Assembly: GCA_900470965.1 (NCBI GenBank)
Contig: UCCS01000020.1
Coordinates: 1 to 64,000, forward strand
Length of the DNA: 64,000 nt
From: Hyphomicrobiales bacterium
GTDB taxonomy: Bacteria; Pseudomonadota; Alphaproteobacteria; Rhizobiales; Rhizobiaceae
Reading direction: 5' to 3'
The position numbers and the translations under genes were made by a program. Shown piece after piece: positions 8,355 through 18,569 of the stretch (the stretch's first letter is position 1; every line of letters starts with the position of its first letter). The notes beneath the pieces were generated by a model. That model had not been told where the DNA came from. It saw only the letters and a list, made by a program, of their open reading frames with translations, and ran no database searches.

Positions 8355-10436
8355 CTAGTCGACGAAGACGCCGACGCTTGCCGCCCGGCCCATGGAATCG
8401 ATAACCGTCAGCTTGGAATAACCCCCGCCATCAGGCATCCAGCTTTGCGTGCGCCGGCGGGAAAGATCCGGCAGCGGCTTGCCGTTGGCAAGCCAGCGGA
8501 AAGGCGCGCGGCCGCCCTGCAGTTTTAGCATCAGCGGCGAAAGATCGCCCGCCTTTGCCCCAAGATCGACATGGGCGCCCTCCGGGGGATAGACGATCTG
8601 GGGCGACGGCTCGCGGCCGGACGCGACGAGCAGCCCGTTGGCATTGACGGCAAATCGCCTCTGGCTGATCGGCAGCTCGGTCTGGGCGATGCGCACGGCG
8701 CCTGCCGGCGGACGCGGCAGCGGCGTGGTGGCGATGCCGGATTTCGCAAGCGCCTCGAAGAGGATGGGGGCGGCCGTGCCATATCCCGTCAAACCGGGTA
8801 CGGCGCTGTTATCGGGCCGTCCGACCCACACACCAAGCACATAGCGCCCATCATAACCGACCGACCAGGCATCGCGATAGCCGTAGCTCGTGCCGGTCTT
8901 GTAGGCGATGCCGCGTTGCGGCGCGCCGGCCGGCGGTATGACGCCCGAGAGTATGTCGGCGACATTCCAGACCGCGACCGGCTCCAGCAGGGGCTCGCCT
9001 TCGATCTTGCCCGGCGCATTCGTTACACCGTCACCGATCCTTACCGGCTGGCCGCGATTGGCAAGCGCTGTATAGAGCTGCACGAGATCCTTCAGCGTGA
9101 TGCCGACGCCGCCAAGGCCGATCGCCAGGCCCGGCGTCTCGTTTGGCGGCAAAACGGGGCGCACCTCGGCGCGGCGGAAACGTACCATAAGGCGAGACGG
9201 GCCGACCGCATCGAGCAGCTTGACGGCCGGCACGTTGAGGGAGAGCTGCAAGGCCTCGCGCACTGTCACGTCGCCCTGGTAGCTCATGTCGAAATTGCGC
9301 GGCCGGTAGCCGAAGAAATCGGCCGGCCGGTCCTCGATGATGGTCTCCTGGCTGACCAGTCCCTGCTCGAAGGCAAGGCCATAGATGAAGGGTTTGAGCG
9401 TAGAGCCGGGCGATCGGTTGATACGCGTCATGTCGATCCAGCCGGAGCGGCTTGCATCGAAATAATCAGCGGAACCCACCTCGCCGACGATCTCGCCGGT
9501 CTCGGCGTCCGCCATCACCATGGCGAGCGACAGTTTTGGTCCGAGCTTCATCGTCGCGGCACGCGCGACGGATTCGAGACCCGTCTGGACCTGTTTCTTC
9601 AGCGTCGTCTGATACTGGATCGCTTTCGGATCCTTGCGCAGGGCGGCTTCCGCGACATGGGCGGCAAGGGCTGGAAGCTGCAGCCTGTGGGCGGGAATGG
9701 CGACACCCTCGGCGCGCTCGGCCTCGCCATCGCCGACCACCTCGGCCACGGCGATACGGTCGAGCACCCGCTTGCGCGCCGCTTCCGCAGCTTTCAGGTT
9801 CCGGTCCGGGCGGCGCTCTTCGGGCAATTGCGGCAGCGCGACGAGCAGGGCGGCTTCGGCCACCGTCAGCCGCTTCGGCTCCTTGCCGAAATAGGCAAGG
9901 CTTGCGGCGCGCACGCCTTCCAGATTGCCGCCATAGGGCGCATGGGTGAGATAGAGATCGAGGATTTCACCCTTCGAAAGCCGCCGCTCGATCTGCACGG
10001 CGCGCATGATCTGCAGGAGCTTTGCCGAAAACGACCGGCTTTCGCGCGGCTCGATCAGCCTTGCCACCTGCATGGAGAGCGTCGAGGCGCCAGACACGAT
10101 TCGGCCGTTGCTGACAAATTGCAGTGCCGCGCGCCCGAGCGCCCAGACATCGATGCCGGAATGCTCGTAGAAACGCCGATCCTCGTAGGCGACCAGCATG
10201 CGAGTGAACTGCGGATCGACGTCGGAAACGCCGGTCTTCAGCCGCCAGCGCCCCTCCGGTGTGGCAAAGGCGCGCAGCAACTGCCCGTCGGAATCCAGCA
10301 CTTCGGGCGAGACGGCTTCTGCTTGCTCCAGCGGCGGCGGATAAGCACGGTCGGCGGCATCGAGCGCGAAAAGACCTGCGCCGGCAATGATGATGCCGGC
10401 CGCTGTCCCGATCGCAAACTTTTGCCACCGCCTCAT
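8355..10436 (-). CDS. pbpC: Penicillin-binding protein 1C (bifunctional transglycosylase/transpeptidase)
   Basis: A 693-residue class A PBP. One N-terminal membrane anchor (residues about 7-25), then a GT51 transglycosylase with EDRRFYEHSG (catalytic Glu about 85) and GASTLSMQVARLI, then a transpeptidase with SxxK in SPGSTLKPF (about 344), SLN, and KTGTS (about 513), then a C-terminal BiPBP_C domain. It polymerises and crosslinks peptidoglycan in the periplasm. Its ATG overlaps the stop of the macroglobulin gene (ATGA), the same pairing as yfhM-pbpC in enterobacteria, where the two are thought to work together in repair and defence of the wall. Confidence 0.95.
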   Translation of the reverse strand: MRRWQKFAIGTAAGIIIAGAGLFALDAADRAYPPPLEQAEAVSPEVLDSDGQLLRAFATPEGRWRLKTGVSDVDPQFTRMLVAYEDRRFYEHSGIDVWALGRAALQFVSNGRIVSGASTLSMQVARLIEPRESRSFSAKLLQIMRAVQIERRLSKGEILDLYLTHAPYGGNLEGVRAASLAYFGKEPKRLTVAEAALLVALPQLPEERRPDRNLKAAEAARKRVLDRIAVAEVVGDGEAERAEGVAIPAHRLQLPALAAHVAEAALRKDPKAIQYQTTLKKQVQTGLESVARAATMKLGPKLSLAMVMADAETGEIVGEVGSADYFDASRSGWIDMTRINRSPGSTLKPFIYGLAFEQGLVSQETIIEDRPADFFGYRPRNFDMSYQGDVTVREALQLSLNVPAVKLLDAVGPSRLMVRFRRAEVRPVLPPNETPGLAIGLGGVGITLKDLVQLYTALANRGQPVRIGDGVTNAPGKIEGEPLLEPVAVWNVADILSGVIPPAGAPQRGIAYKTGTSYGYRDAWSVGYDGRYVLGVWVGRPDNSAVPGLTGYGTAAPILFEALAKSGIATTPLPRPPAGAVRIAQTELPISQRRFAVNANGLLVASGREPSPQIVYPPEGAHVDLGAKAGDLSPLMLKLQGGRAPFRWLANGKPLPDLSRRRTQSWMPDGGGYSKLTVIDSMGRAASVGVFVD

Positions 10437-13400
10437 TGTCGAGCCGCAACGACCTCCATCTTGCCGGTCGCCGTCCGCGCAGACATATCGGGACGGTACA
10501 TGTCCTCGACTGTCGCTGCCGGATGATCGTAGACGCCAGGTGTTACGGCGCGCACGACATAGGCGACGTTGAAGTCACGCGCTGAACTTTCGTCGCGGTT
10601 GAAGGCGGCGACGAAGCGGTCGTAGCGGAATTCCGTATGGGCGGCGGACATCTCGCCAACCCAGTCGAAATTCGTCATCTGGGCGCTGTCGACAAGGTTC
10701 GGATTGTCGATCTCGAAGCCGGCCGGCAGGAGATCGGTGATGACGATGCGCGAGGCCCAGTCGTTCTGCTCGGTAACATGCAGCACCACGACGTAGCGCT
10801 CGTTCTGCTGCGCCTCGCTGACATTCGCCTCCTCGCCATCAAGCGTGTAATAGGTCCGCTCGATGGTAAAGCCGTTGCCGCCGGCCGGCAGCGGCTTGAC
10901 AGGGGCGGCGACCGTGGTGACGACAGCCGAGACCGTGTCGCTCGTGGCACTCGTCAATGTCAGCGGATGGTCGATCAGCGCATCGCCGGTCATCTTCGCC
11001 ATATAGGCGCCTGTCCGCTCAGCGCCGTTGACGTTGACCTTCAGATCGTCGTCGCCGTTCTGCAGGGCACGCGCCGCCAGCAGCATCCAGGCCTGTTCCT
11101 GGGTGCTTGTATATTTGCTGCGATCCCATTCCCGCGCGACCGCCTTGGCGAGTTCGGGAATGACGGGCGGAACCGGCCGGCTTTCGGCGGCGAGCGCCAG
11201 GATCGCCGCGCCATCGCGCAGCACCGAGCCATAGTCCGTGCGCGAGAAATTCACGCGGGTCACCATCGACTGTTTCGACATTTGGAGCGCATCGACGAAA
11301 ATGTTCTTCGAGCGCGTTGCATCGCCATAGAGCGCCAGTGCTGCAGCGATATGGGCCTTGGCAAGCGGCGTCGGGAAGTCGTTGATCATCGTGTCGGCAT
11401 AGTAACGCAGGTCGCTGACGGCAGCCTTCTTGTTGCGGGCAAGCACATAGAGGGCGTAGGCGATCTCATCACCCTTGCCTTTCACATCCGTCGTGTAGGA
11501 GAGCGAGTTCTGCAGGTTTTCCAGCGCCTGGACGAGCGCGCGATCCGGCACATCGTACTTCTGCTCGCGCGCCCTCGTCAGGAAATCCGTGACATAAGAA
11601 TCGAGCCAGAGATCGCCGGAATCCGGTCCCCACAGACCGAAGCTTCCCGCATAGGCCTGGTAGGACAGCACACGGTAGATCGCATCCTGCACGCGCTTGT
11701 GGATGTCGTCATCCGTTTCATCCATACCGGCCTGCTTGGCGACCTCGGCCAGATAGAGCAGTGGCAGCGCGCGGCTCGTCGTCTGTTCGGCGCAGCCGAA
11801 CGGATAGCGGTCGAGCGTCATCAGCAGAGCGGGAATGTCGAAAGCGGCCGAGCGTGTGACGTTGACGGCGATCGAAGCCCCCGGCAACACGCTGTCGGCC
11901 AAGAGGTTCTTGTCGACCGTCAGGCTCTTGCCGGGTGCAAGCGCAATGACGCGCCGTTCTGTAATCGGTAGCGAGGACGGCCGCACCGGCACATCGACCA
12001 CCTGGTCGAGCGAAAGCCCCTGATCATTCGACAGGTTGATCGCCACGCTGCCATCGCCCGGCTCGCCGCCGACAAGCGTCAGCGTCAGATCGGATTTGGC
12101 GCCGGCCTCAAGTTTCAGCGTCTGCTCGGCAGGCCCGTCGATGCTGAGCGCGCTGTTGCCGGTGAGCGTCAACTTGTAGTCGCCGGTCGGCGCATCGGTG
12201 TTGGCGATGTCGAGCCGCAGATTGGCCTTGTCCCCGGGTGCCAGGAATTTCGGCAGGCTTGCGGTGACGACGACAGGATCGCGGATGATGACGTCTTTGG
12301 CGCTGTGACCAACGCCGGTTTTCGTCCAGGCCAGTGCCATCACTCGGGCGGTCCCGTTGAATTGCGGAATGTCGAAGCTGACTTTCGCCTTGCCTTCGGC
12401 ATCGAGCTTTACCGGACCGGAGAAGAAGGCAACAAGCTTCTGCGTCGGCGGGCTTGCCTGCAGCGCGATTGCGCCGCCATCGCCGCCTGTGCGCAGCTTG
12501 CCGGTCGCGCCCAGCGAACCGTCGATCAGGCGGCCGTAAAGGTCGCGGATTTCGAGGCCGAGCTGGCGCTGGCCGAAATACCAGTCCTCAGGGTTCGGCG
12601 GCTCGTAGCGGGTCAGGTTCAGGATGCCCACATCGACGGCGGCAACCGTAATATAGGCTTCCTCATTCGCGCCGGCGCCTGTGACCTGCAGTGCGATATC
12701 AAGCGGTCCGCGCGGCAGCATTTTTTCCGGCGTATCGATCTTGACTTGAAGTGCACGCTCAGCGGGATCGACCTTCAGCCATTTGATGCCGATCGAGCGG
12801 GCGGGCATATGGGTGTCGAGCGAATCGCCCGGCCGGAAGAGGGTGGCAGTCACATAGGCGCCGGCACCCCAGTCGGCAGTGACGGGAATATCGACCTCGC
12901 CACCGGTTTCGCCCATGGTGGCGTTCTCAACGGCAATCAGGTTTTCTGTGCCGGCCGTGATCATCAGCTCGCCGCCATAACGCGACGTGACCTTCAGCTT
13001 GGCCGTCTCGCCGACATGATAGCTGTCCTTGTCGAGAGCGATTTCGAGACCGTCGGGCGTTTCCGTCGAAGTCGAGGCGACGAACCAGCCGGCATCGAAC
13101 TCGACGCTGGAGGTCGGACCTTCGGCGTCAGGGCTTTCGACCTCGAGCCGGTAACGGCCCCAGTTGACCGGTGCCTGGATCTTGCCGCCATTTTCAGCCG
13201 TTGAATCCACCGAGCCGGAGGCGACCTCTTCGGGTGTATAGGTGGGTTCATATTTCCAGGCTGTGCCTTCGCGATACCACTGATAGTCGCGGCGCAGCTT
13301 GTAGAATTTCCAGCGCAGGCCCTTCATCTCCTGCTTCTGGCCCTGGGTATCGAGGCCGATGACCGTGAAATTCGCCAGCGCATTCTCCGGCAGGTCGCCG

Positions 13401-15913
13401 TCGAATTCAGGCTTGATGCCGATTGCGGTCGCGTCGGTCTTGACCGGGATCTCCAGCGAGCGCTCGATGGCTCGGCCACCCGGCTCCTGCATGCGCAGAT
13501 AGACGGTGGCCTTCAGGAGCTGGGTCGTGGCCGGTAGTTCGCCGATCGTCAGATCCGTCGAGGCCTCGCCGTTCTCGTCGAGCGCCGGCAGTCCGTCGAT
13601 CGGCTGGCGCGAATCCTCGCTCGCCTCTTCGTCGGCAAGGCCGAACTGATAGCCGGGATATGCGGCATTTTCGCGGGTCGGCTTGACGACGACGTCGCCC
13701 TCAATCGTCAGGCCCGCCGCTGGCGCGCCATAGAGATATTTGCCGGAAATATTGATCGTCGCGGCCGTATCCGTGCCGATCTCCTTGGAGTCGGTCTTGA
13801 TCTCCATGTCAGTGCGGTCAGGCACGAAATCGTCGACGAGGAAGGTCTTGGTGGCGATCGACGAGCCCTTCGGGTCGGTATAGACGTTCATCGTCCAGGT
13901 GCCGCGCATGGCGTTTTCCTGCGTCTGCAGGTCCACCACATAGCCACCGAGATTGCTCGTCTGGCTGACGATGCGTCGGTCTTCCACACCGTCCGGCCGT
14001 GAGAAGATGAAGGTCAGCGGCAGGTTTTCGATCGCCTTGCCGTCGGTATCGCGGGCAAGGGCTGCGGCATGGACGATTTCCCCGGCGCGGTAGATGCCGC
14101 GTTCGGTCCAAGGCAGGATGTCGATGGCGCCCGGCGCGGCGCGTCCGGTAACGCCACGGTCGGAAAGATCGAAGCCAGCGCGCGTCATGTCGAGAAAGAC
14201 ATAGTCGGACGTGCCGCTTTTGGCGCTGATGACCGCCGGGGTGAGTGCTGCGGTGCCGCGCATCAGACCGGCCGTGAAGGTGGCCCGGCCGTTCGCGTCT
14301 GTCGTGGCGGTTCCTAGCACTTCATTGTTCTTGGCAAGCAGCTGCAATTCGACGCCGGCCATCGGCTTGGCAGATGCAAGCGAGCGGGCAAAGACGTTCA
14401 GCCCGTCCGTGCCGGCATAGGTGGTAATGCCGATATCGGAGACGAGGAACCATTGTGTGGCCTGCGAATCCCAGTCCTGCGGGGGGCCGGTCGGTGGGGT
14501 TGCGACCATCACATAGATGCCGGGCTTGCGCTCGGGCAGCGCCTCGTCGACCGGGAAGCTGGTGATGACATCCTTGTTGAGTTCGTTGGCGATCTCGATC
14601 GATCCCTGCCAGACGAGCTCGCCGCTCTGGTCCTGGATATTCTGAGCGCTGTAGCCGTCGAGCTGCGTCAGGAATTGCGAGCCGGTCAGCAGAGGTGCTA
14701 TGCCGCGATCGCCGATCCGGTAGAGCTTCAGATTGGCAGACGCCATGTTGACGGAGACGATCGGGATGCCCCGGCGCGCCGTCGACGGCAGCACGAAGCT
14801 GTCGCCCGTGAAACGCACCATCTGGCTGCGGTCCTTGATATAGACGTCGATCGTGACCGGCGCTTCCAGAACCTCGTCGACCGAGGAGGGCAGGCCGGTG
14901 CGGAAGCCGATCTTGTAGGTCTCGCCGTGAGTGAGGCCCTCGACGCAGATCTGCTTGTCCTTGGCTTCCAGGGCCTTGGGAGCAGCGCCGTTCAGCGTCA
15001 CGAAGGGTGCATAGTCGACCGTCTTGACCAGCGCCTCGGAGAAGGTGACGCAGGCGCGCGGTGTGGCGCTATCGGCATCGACCGTATGTTCGGTGATGCG
15101 GAAGCCCTGCGTCTCTTTGAGCCGCAGGTAGTCCGCTTGCACATCCTTGGCGCTGACAAGCGCAAGGCTTGCCTTGTAGCTATTCAGCGCATCGCGATAG
15201 TTGGCATTCTTTTCCAAGGCCTTGGCAAGCACGGCCAGCGCATCGGCGCGCTTGTTGGTGGTGCGCGTCAACTGGTAGCCGTTCAACGCGTCGATCACCG
15301 CCTGACCGAAGACGCCGCTGTCAGGCGCGCCGAGCGAGGTGGCGGCACGCGCCGTCTCGATCCAGAGGTCGCCATCATCAGGGGTGATCGAGAGGGCACC
15401 ATGGAAGGCCTTCAGCGCATCGGAAAGATTGCCGCCGGTGAGATCCAGGCGCGCGCTTGCTGTCAGGCTGTCGACGCCCTGGTCCTGCTGGTCGTCGGCA
15501 AGCGCCAGATCGTTGCGGAAATTGCGAGCCTGCTGGACAAGATCGTCGGAGAGGAAGGGCAGGCGGGGAGCAGCGCCGATATCCGGCTCTTTCGGGACGC
15601 TCGCAGCCGTCGTTTCGACGATCCTGCCGGCAATCGCGCCGGGGGCGGCATTCATCGTCTTGAAGTCGGATTTCAGGAAGCACCACTTCACCTTGGGATT
15701 ATAGGTGAAGGCCTTACAGCTCTTGTCGCCGATGCAGGCCGCCTTGCACTGATCGAGCGAGAGATTCTGCTCGGTTCGCAGGTCGAAGCCGAAATAGTCG
15801 GCGTCCTTGACGGTGACGATGTCCCGCTTGGCGTCGGCGGCAAAAGCCGACGGGCCTGCAAAAATCATAGATGCGACGATGATGGAAAAAGCGAAGAACG
15901 AGCGCACAGACAT
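10433..15913 (-). CDS. Bacterial alpha-2-macroglobulin with PAN domain and thioester
   Basis: A 1826-residue secreted protease trap. I start it at the ATG at 15913, which has GGGGGGAA just upstream and a signal peptide (SFFAFSIIVASMIFAGPSAF); a longer upstream frame lacks both. There is no lipobox, so it is periplasmic rather than a lipoprotein. Residues about 30-85 form a PAN/apple domain (SLDQCKAACIGDKSCKAFTY). Macroglobulin-like domains follow, and the thioester motif GCAEQ lies near residue 1373 before a thiol-ester alpha/alpha barrel. Proteases are captured through the thioester after bait cleavage (known for the family). Coupled to pbpC by a 4-bp overlap. Confidence 0.93.
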   Translation of the reverse strand: MSVRSFFAFSIIVASMIFAGPSAFAADAKRDIVTVKDADYFGFDLRTEQNLSLDQCKAACIGDKSCKAFTYNPKVKWCFLKSDFKTMNAAPGAIAGRIVETTAASVPKEPDIGAAPRLPFLSDDLVQQARNFRNDLALADDQQDQGVDSLTASARLDLTGGNLSDALKAFHGALSITPDDGDLWIETARAATSLGAPDSGVFGQAVIDALNGYQLTRTTNKRADALAVLAKALEKNANYRDALNSYKASLALVSAKDVQADYLRLKETQGFRITEHTVDADSATPRACVTFSEALVKTVDYAPFVTLNGAAPKALEAKDKQICVEGLTHGETYKIGFRTGLPSSVDEVLEAPVTIDVYIKDRSQMVRFTGDSFVLPSTARRGIPIVSVNMASANLKLYRIGDRGIAPLLTGSQFLTQLDGYSAQNIQDQSGELVWQGSIEIANELNKDVITSFPVDEALPERKPGIYVMVATPPTGPPQDWDSQATQWFLVSDIGITTYAGTDGLNVFARSLASAKPMAGVELQLLAKNNEVLGTATTDANGRATFTAGLMRGTAALTPAVISAKSGTSDYVFLDMTRAGFDLSDRGVTGRAAPGAIDILPWTERGIYRAGEIVHAAALARDTDGKAIENLPLTFIFSRPDGVEDRRIVSQTSNLGGYVVDLQTQENAMRGTWTMNVYTDPKGSSIATKTFLVDDFVPDRTDMEIKTDSKEIGTDTAATINISGKYLYGAPAAGLTIEGDVVVKPTRENAAYPGYQFGLADEEASEDSRQPIDGLPALDENGEASTDLTIGELPATTQLLKATVYLRMQEPGGRAIERSLEIPVKTDATAIGIKPEFDGDLPENALANFTVIGLDTQGQKQEMKGLRWKFYKLRRDYQWYREGTAWKYEPTYTPEEVASGSVDSTAENGGKIQAPVNWGRYRLEVESPDAEGPTSSVEFDAGWFVASTSTETPDGLEIALDKDSYHVGETAKLKVTSRYGGELMITAGTENLIAVENATMGETGGEVDIPVTADWGAGAYVTATLFRPGDSLDTHMPARSIGIKWLKVDPAERALQVKIDTPEKMLPRGPLDIALQVTGAGANEEAYITVAAVDVGILNLTRYEPPNPEDWYFGQRQLGLEIRDLYGRLIDGSLGATGKLRTGGDGGAIALQASPPTQKLVAFFSGPVKLDAEGKAKVSFDIPQFNGTARVMALAWTKTGVGHSAKDVIIRDPVVVTASLPKFLAPGDKANLRLDIANTDAPTGDYKLTLTGNSALSIDGPAEQTLKLEAGAKSDLTLTLVGGEPGDGSVAINLSNDQGLSLDQVVDVPVRPSSLPITERRVIALAPGKSLTVDKNLLADSVLPGASIAVNVTRSAAFDIPALLMTLDRYPFGCAEQTTSRALPLLYLAEVAKQAGMDETDDDIHKRVQDAIYRVLSYQAYAGSFGLWGPDSGDLWLDSYVTDFLTRAREQKYDVPDRALVQALENLQNSLSYTTDVKGKGDEIAYALYVLARNKKAAVSDLRYYADTMINDFPTPLAKAHIAAALALYGDATRSKNIFVDALQMSKQSMVTRVNFSRTDYGSVLRDGAAILALAAESRPVPPVIPELAKAVAREWDRSKYTSTQEQAWMLLAARALQNGDDDLKVNVNGAERTGAYMAKMTGDALIDHPLTLTSATSDTVSAVVTTVAAPVKPLPAGGNGFTIERTYYTLDGEEANVSEAQQNERYVVVLHVTEQNDWASRIVITDLLPAGFEIDNPNLVDSAQMTNFDWVGEMSAAHTEFRYDRFVAAFNRDESSARDFNVAYVVRAVTPGVYDHPAATVEDMYRPDMSARTATGKMEVVAARQ

Positions 15914-16116
15914 TGGTTCCCCCCGGATGCTGGCTCTGAGCCGGGCGGCACTGTCCCCACTCTCCAGAGAATTGTCAACTCGCCTTCCCGCCTGTTCCGG
16001 TTTCGCACATTCGCTTTCGTGCAATCGTCACATCGGTGTGAGTGAACAGCTTGTGATTTGCGGCTTTTTCGTCGATCGGCGAGGATTTCGCCATGTCGTT
16101 CCCGGAGGTAGCCCCC

Positions 16117-16827
16117 ATGCCCATATCCACATCAGGCAAGGTCCTTGCCGCGCTTTTTGCAACCGCCACTCTTTCGCTCGGCCTTGGTTCCGTTGCCACC
16201 CAAGCGGCGGAAGATGCCGTCGTCATTCCAGCCCCTGCCATCGACGAGGCGGGTAAGTCCGGCACGGAGACGGCCGTCTTCGCCGGTGGCTGTTTCTGGG
16301 GCGTCCAGGGCGTCTTCCAGCATGTGAAGGGCGTCAAGAGCGCCATTTCCGGCTATGCTGGCGGTGAAGCGGCAACCGCCCAGTACGAAACGGTGAGCGC
16401 TGGTACGACGGGCCATGCCGAATCCGTCGAGGTGACCTTCGATCCGAAAGAGGTCAGCTACGGCAAGCTCCTGCAGGTCTTCTTCTCTGTCGCGCACAAC
16501 CCGACGCAGCTCAATTTCCAGGGACCGGACCAAGGCACCCAATACCGCTCGGCACTTTTCATCTCAGACCCGGAACAGCGCAAGGTCGCCGAAGCCTATA
16601 TCGCCCAGCTCGACAAGGCGCATGTCTTCAAACAGCCGATCGTCACCAAGGTCACCGACTATACCGGCTTCTACCCGGCCGAGCAGTATCACCAGGACTT
16701 TTTGACGCTGAACCCGACCTACCCCTATATCGTCTATAACGACCTGCCAAAGATCGAAAACCTGAAGCAAATCTTCCCGGCCGATTACAGCAAGGATCCG
16801 GTTCTGGTGCTGAAGGCCAAGGGCTGA
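16117..16827 (+). CDS. msrA: Peptide methionine-S-sulfoxide reductase MsrA, exported
   Basis: Reduces methionine-S-sulfoxide in oxidised proteins. The start at 16117 is chosen because GGAGGT lies 8-9 bases upstream; an ATG at 16093 has no such site. Residues 1-30 form a signal peptide (KVLAALFATATLSLGLGSVA then TQA-A), so this MsrA works in the periplasm. The catalytic motif GGCFWG puts the nucleophilic Cys at 59. Family motifs GHAESVEVTFDP and the YHQDFL segment are present. Length (236 aa) fits a single MsrA domain plus signal; no MsrB domain is fused. It is divergent from the macroglobulin operon. Confidence 0.95.
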   Translation: MPISTSGKVLAALFATATLSLGLGSVATQAAEDAVVIPAPAIDEAGKSGTETAVFAGGCFWGVQGVFQHVKGVKSAISGYAGGEAATAQYETVSAGTTGHAESVEVTFDPKEVSYGKLLQVFFSVAHNPTQLNFQGPDQGTQYRSALFISDPEQRKVAEAYIAQLDKAHVFKQPIVTKVTDYTGFYPAEQYHQDFLTLNPTYPYIVYNDLPKIENLKQIFPADYSKDPVLVLKAKG

Positions 16828-16852
16828 GAAGCCTCCGAAATCAGAATTTCAG

Positions 16853-16879
16853 AAGGCGGCACAAGTAGCCGCCTTTTTA
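16853..16879 (+). terminator. Rho-independent terminator of msrA
   Basis: AAGGCGGC (16853-16860) and GCCGCCTT (16868-16875) form an 8-bp perfect stem with a 7-nt loop, followed by a short T run. It starts about 25 bp after the msrA stop. Confidence 0.85.
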
Positions 16880-17054
16880 CGACCTGCAAAGGCTTTTAAG
16901 AATTTATCAATATTAACAAAAGTTTAATTGTGAAATGCTGCGTTTCATGCCGGAACATATCGTCGCATCGCCCGTTTAAGCTGCGAGCCTCGTCGAAGCG
17001 ATCTCTCTTCAACGAAGCGGAGTCTCCTGAAGTAAAGTGTAAAGGGGATCTGTC

Positions 17055-17495
17055 ATGGCCACGAATGTCATGCGTAGCTGTCAACGGGAACATCTCATGG
17101 AACAGCGAGTGCTGATTGTCGAAGACGAACTTCTGATCGCCCTCGATCTTGAAATGACGATCGAGAACATGGGCGTGCATGTCGCAGGCCTCGCAGCGGA
17201 TCGTGAGGGGGCCTTCAGGCTCGCCCCACTCGCCGACATTGCCTTCGTCGATGTCAACCTCTCCGACGGTGCAACCGGCCCGGAGATCGGCCGACAGCTC
17301 GCGGAAGACCATGGTATCTCCGTCGTCTTTATGACCGCCAATCCGGAAGTGGTTGCAGACGGCGTGCGCGGCGCCCTCGGCGTGGTGCAAAAACCGGTCA
17401 TGCCGCGGGTAGTGGAACAGCTCGTGAAATATGTCGCCGCCCGCCGCGTCGGCATGCTAGCGGTTGTGCCACCGCAGATGATGGTGTTCGCTTAG
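17055..17495 (+). CDS. Single-domain response regulator (receiver only)
   Basis: A CheY-like receiver without output domain. From MEQRVLIVEDELLIALDLEM on, the acidic pair is ED at about 23-24, the phospho-acceptor Asp is in AFVDVNLSDG (about 66), the switch Thr in VFMTANPE (about 94) and the Lys in VVQKPVM (about 113). Two starts are possible: the ATG at 17055, with AAGGGG upstream, or the ATG at 17097, which trims 14 residues. Rhizobia use such stand-alone receivers in stress and PhyR-linked pathways, but no kinase or sigma factor is adjacent, so its partner is unknown. Confidence 0.85.
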   Translation: MATNVMRSCQREHLMEQRVLIVEDELLIALDLEMTIENMGVHVAGLAADREGAFRLAPLADIAFVDVNLSDGATGPEIGRQLAEDHGISVVFMTANPEVVADGVRGALGVVQKPVMPRVVEQLVKYVAARRVGMLAVVPPQMMVFA

Positions 17496-17710
17496 TTCTC
17501 TCTGAGCTGACTCAACAGTGACAGTTTGAATATTCGCTCTCTGACCTTGAATTCTCGTTTTGCGCGACCTTCACGACAACCTCTACCGCCATCGCGCGGA
17601 TGTTCTGATCATTGACTTAGGGGCGAGGATACGCTTGAAGCGGTTTGATGACGACCTTCGAACGAGTGGCAGTTCGTTCAGGTTCCGGTTTGTGAACGTC
17701 GGGAGCGACC

Positions 17711-18517
17711 ATGTCTGAGAAGCGGTTTGATGAAGAAATAAATCTCTTCGTTTTGGCTTCCTTCCTCAAGAAAAATGCTCTCGTGATTGGTGCATGCGCG
17801 GTCATCGGCCTCATCGGGGCAAGTGTTCTTACCACCAAGGCGCCGGCGGTTTTCGAAGCATCCGCACAACTCGTTCTTGCGAAAATCGGGCGGCCTGGCC
17901 CTGATGGAACTGTACTGGTAGCTCCGGCGGAGCCGCGGGATCGTTTTATGTTTCGGATGCGTTCGCCAGCTGCATTCGACTTGAAGCTCGTTCAGAGCTG
18001 TTCTGAAGGAGGGACTGCCACACGCGAGCAACTGGCACGAAGCGTACGAATTATAGCCCCGACAACGCCTGATGATGTGATCTCGATATCTTTCAGCGCA
18101 TCTACGTCGGAATTCGCGGAGCGATGTGTAACGTCCGTTGTGCAGCTAATTCAAGAGCAGCAATCGCTCTTGGCCTCGCAGAGCGATGACGGCATCAAGG
18201 CAGAAATTGCTGCCAGCGAAAATCAACTCGCAGACAATCTGAAATTGATTGAGTCGTCGCAGGGGTCGGACTGGCAGAAAGCGATTTATTTGGCCACGCG
18301 GGATGATTCCAATTTTCTTCGCCAGAAAATTATGAACCTTAATTCGCGGCTACAGCTAAATGAGCCTGCGAAGCTTTTATCACCAGTCTATGCGTCGCCG
18401 TCCCCAGTGTCGTCAAATAGCCTGAAGCGAATTCTCGTCGGGTTGATCGGCGGTTTTGCTGTTGGGGTCTTCGCAGCAATTGCAAAGACCTGGTACAACT
18501 CCCGACGCACAAATTAA
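17711..18517 (+). CDS. Wzz-like polysaccharide chain-length regulator, 268 aa
   Basis: A polysaccharide co-polymerase of the Wzz type, which sets the chain length of Wzy-made polymers at the inner membrane. Residues about 22-46 form the first membrane segment (LVIGACAVIGLIGASVL), a periplasmic domain of about 190 residues follows with a helical part near ENQLADNLKLIE, and a second membrane segment (ILVGLIGGFAVGVFAAIAKT, about 240-259) ends the protein. There is no cytoplasmic tyrosine kinase. It is the first polysaccharide gene on the left edge of the island, convergent with the long minus-strand operon. Family membership is by topology and context. Confidence 0.72.
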   Translation: MSEKRFDEEINLFVLASFLKKNALVIGACAVIGLIGASVLTTKAPAVFEASAQLVLAKIGRPGPDGTVLVAPAEPRDRFMFRMRSPAAFDLKLVQSCSEGGTATREQLARSVRIIAPTTPDDVISISFSASTSEFAERCVTSVVQLIQEQQSLLASQSDDGIKAEIAASENQLADNLKLIESSQGSDWQKAIYLATRDDSNFLRQKIMNLNSRLQLNEPAKLLSPVYASPSPVSSNSLKRILVGLIGGFAVGVFAAIAKTWYNSRRTN

Positions 18518-18569
18518 GCTCGAATCTTTGCTAACCTGAATTAATAGCCGCCGCACTTCGTTCGATGAG

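Noticed and set aside
8571..10526. 651-codon plus-strand frame
   Set aside because: Antisense shadow of pbpC; the translation has no protein-like motif and pbpC has all class A PBP motifs.
10637..11971. 444-codon plus-strand frame
   Set aside because: Also antisense to the macroglobulin gene.
15914..16024. Upstream extension of the macroglobulin gene
   Set aside because: The internal ATG has a strong ribosome site and is followed at once by a signal peptide; the extension has neither.
14453..16045. 530-codon plus-strand frame
   Set aside because: Antisense to the macroglobulin gene; typical high-GC shadow.
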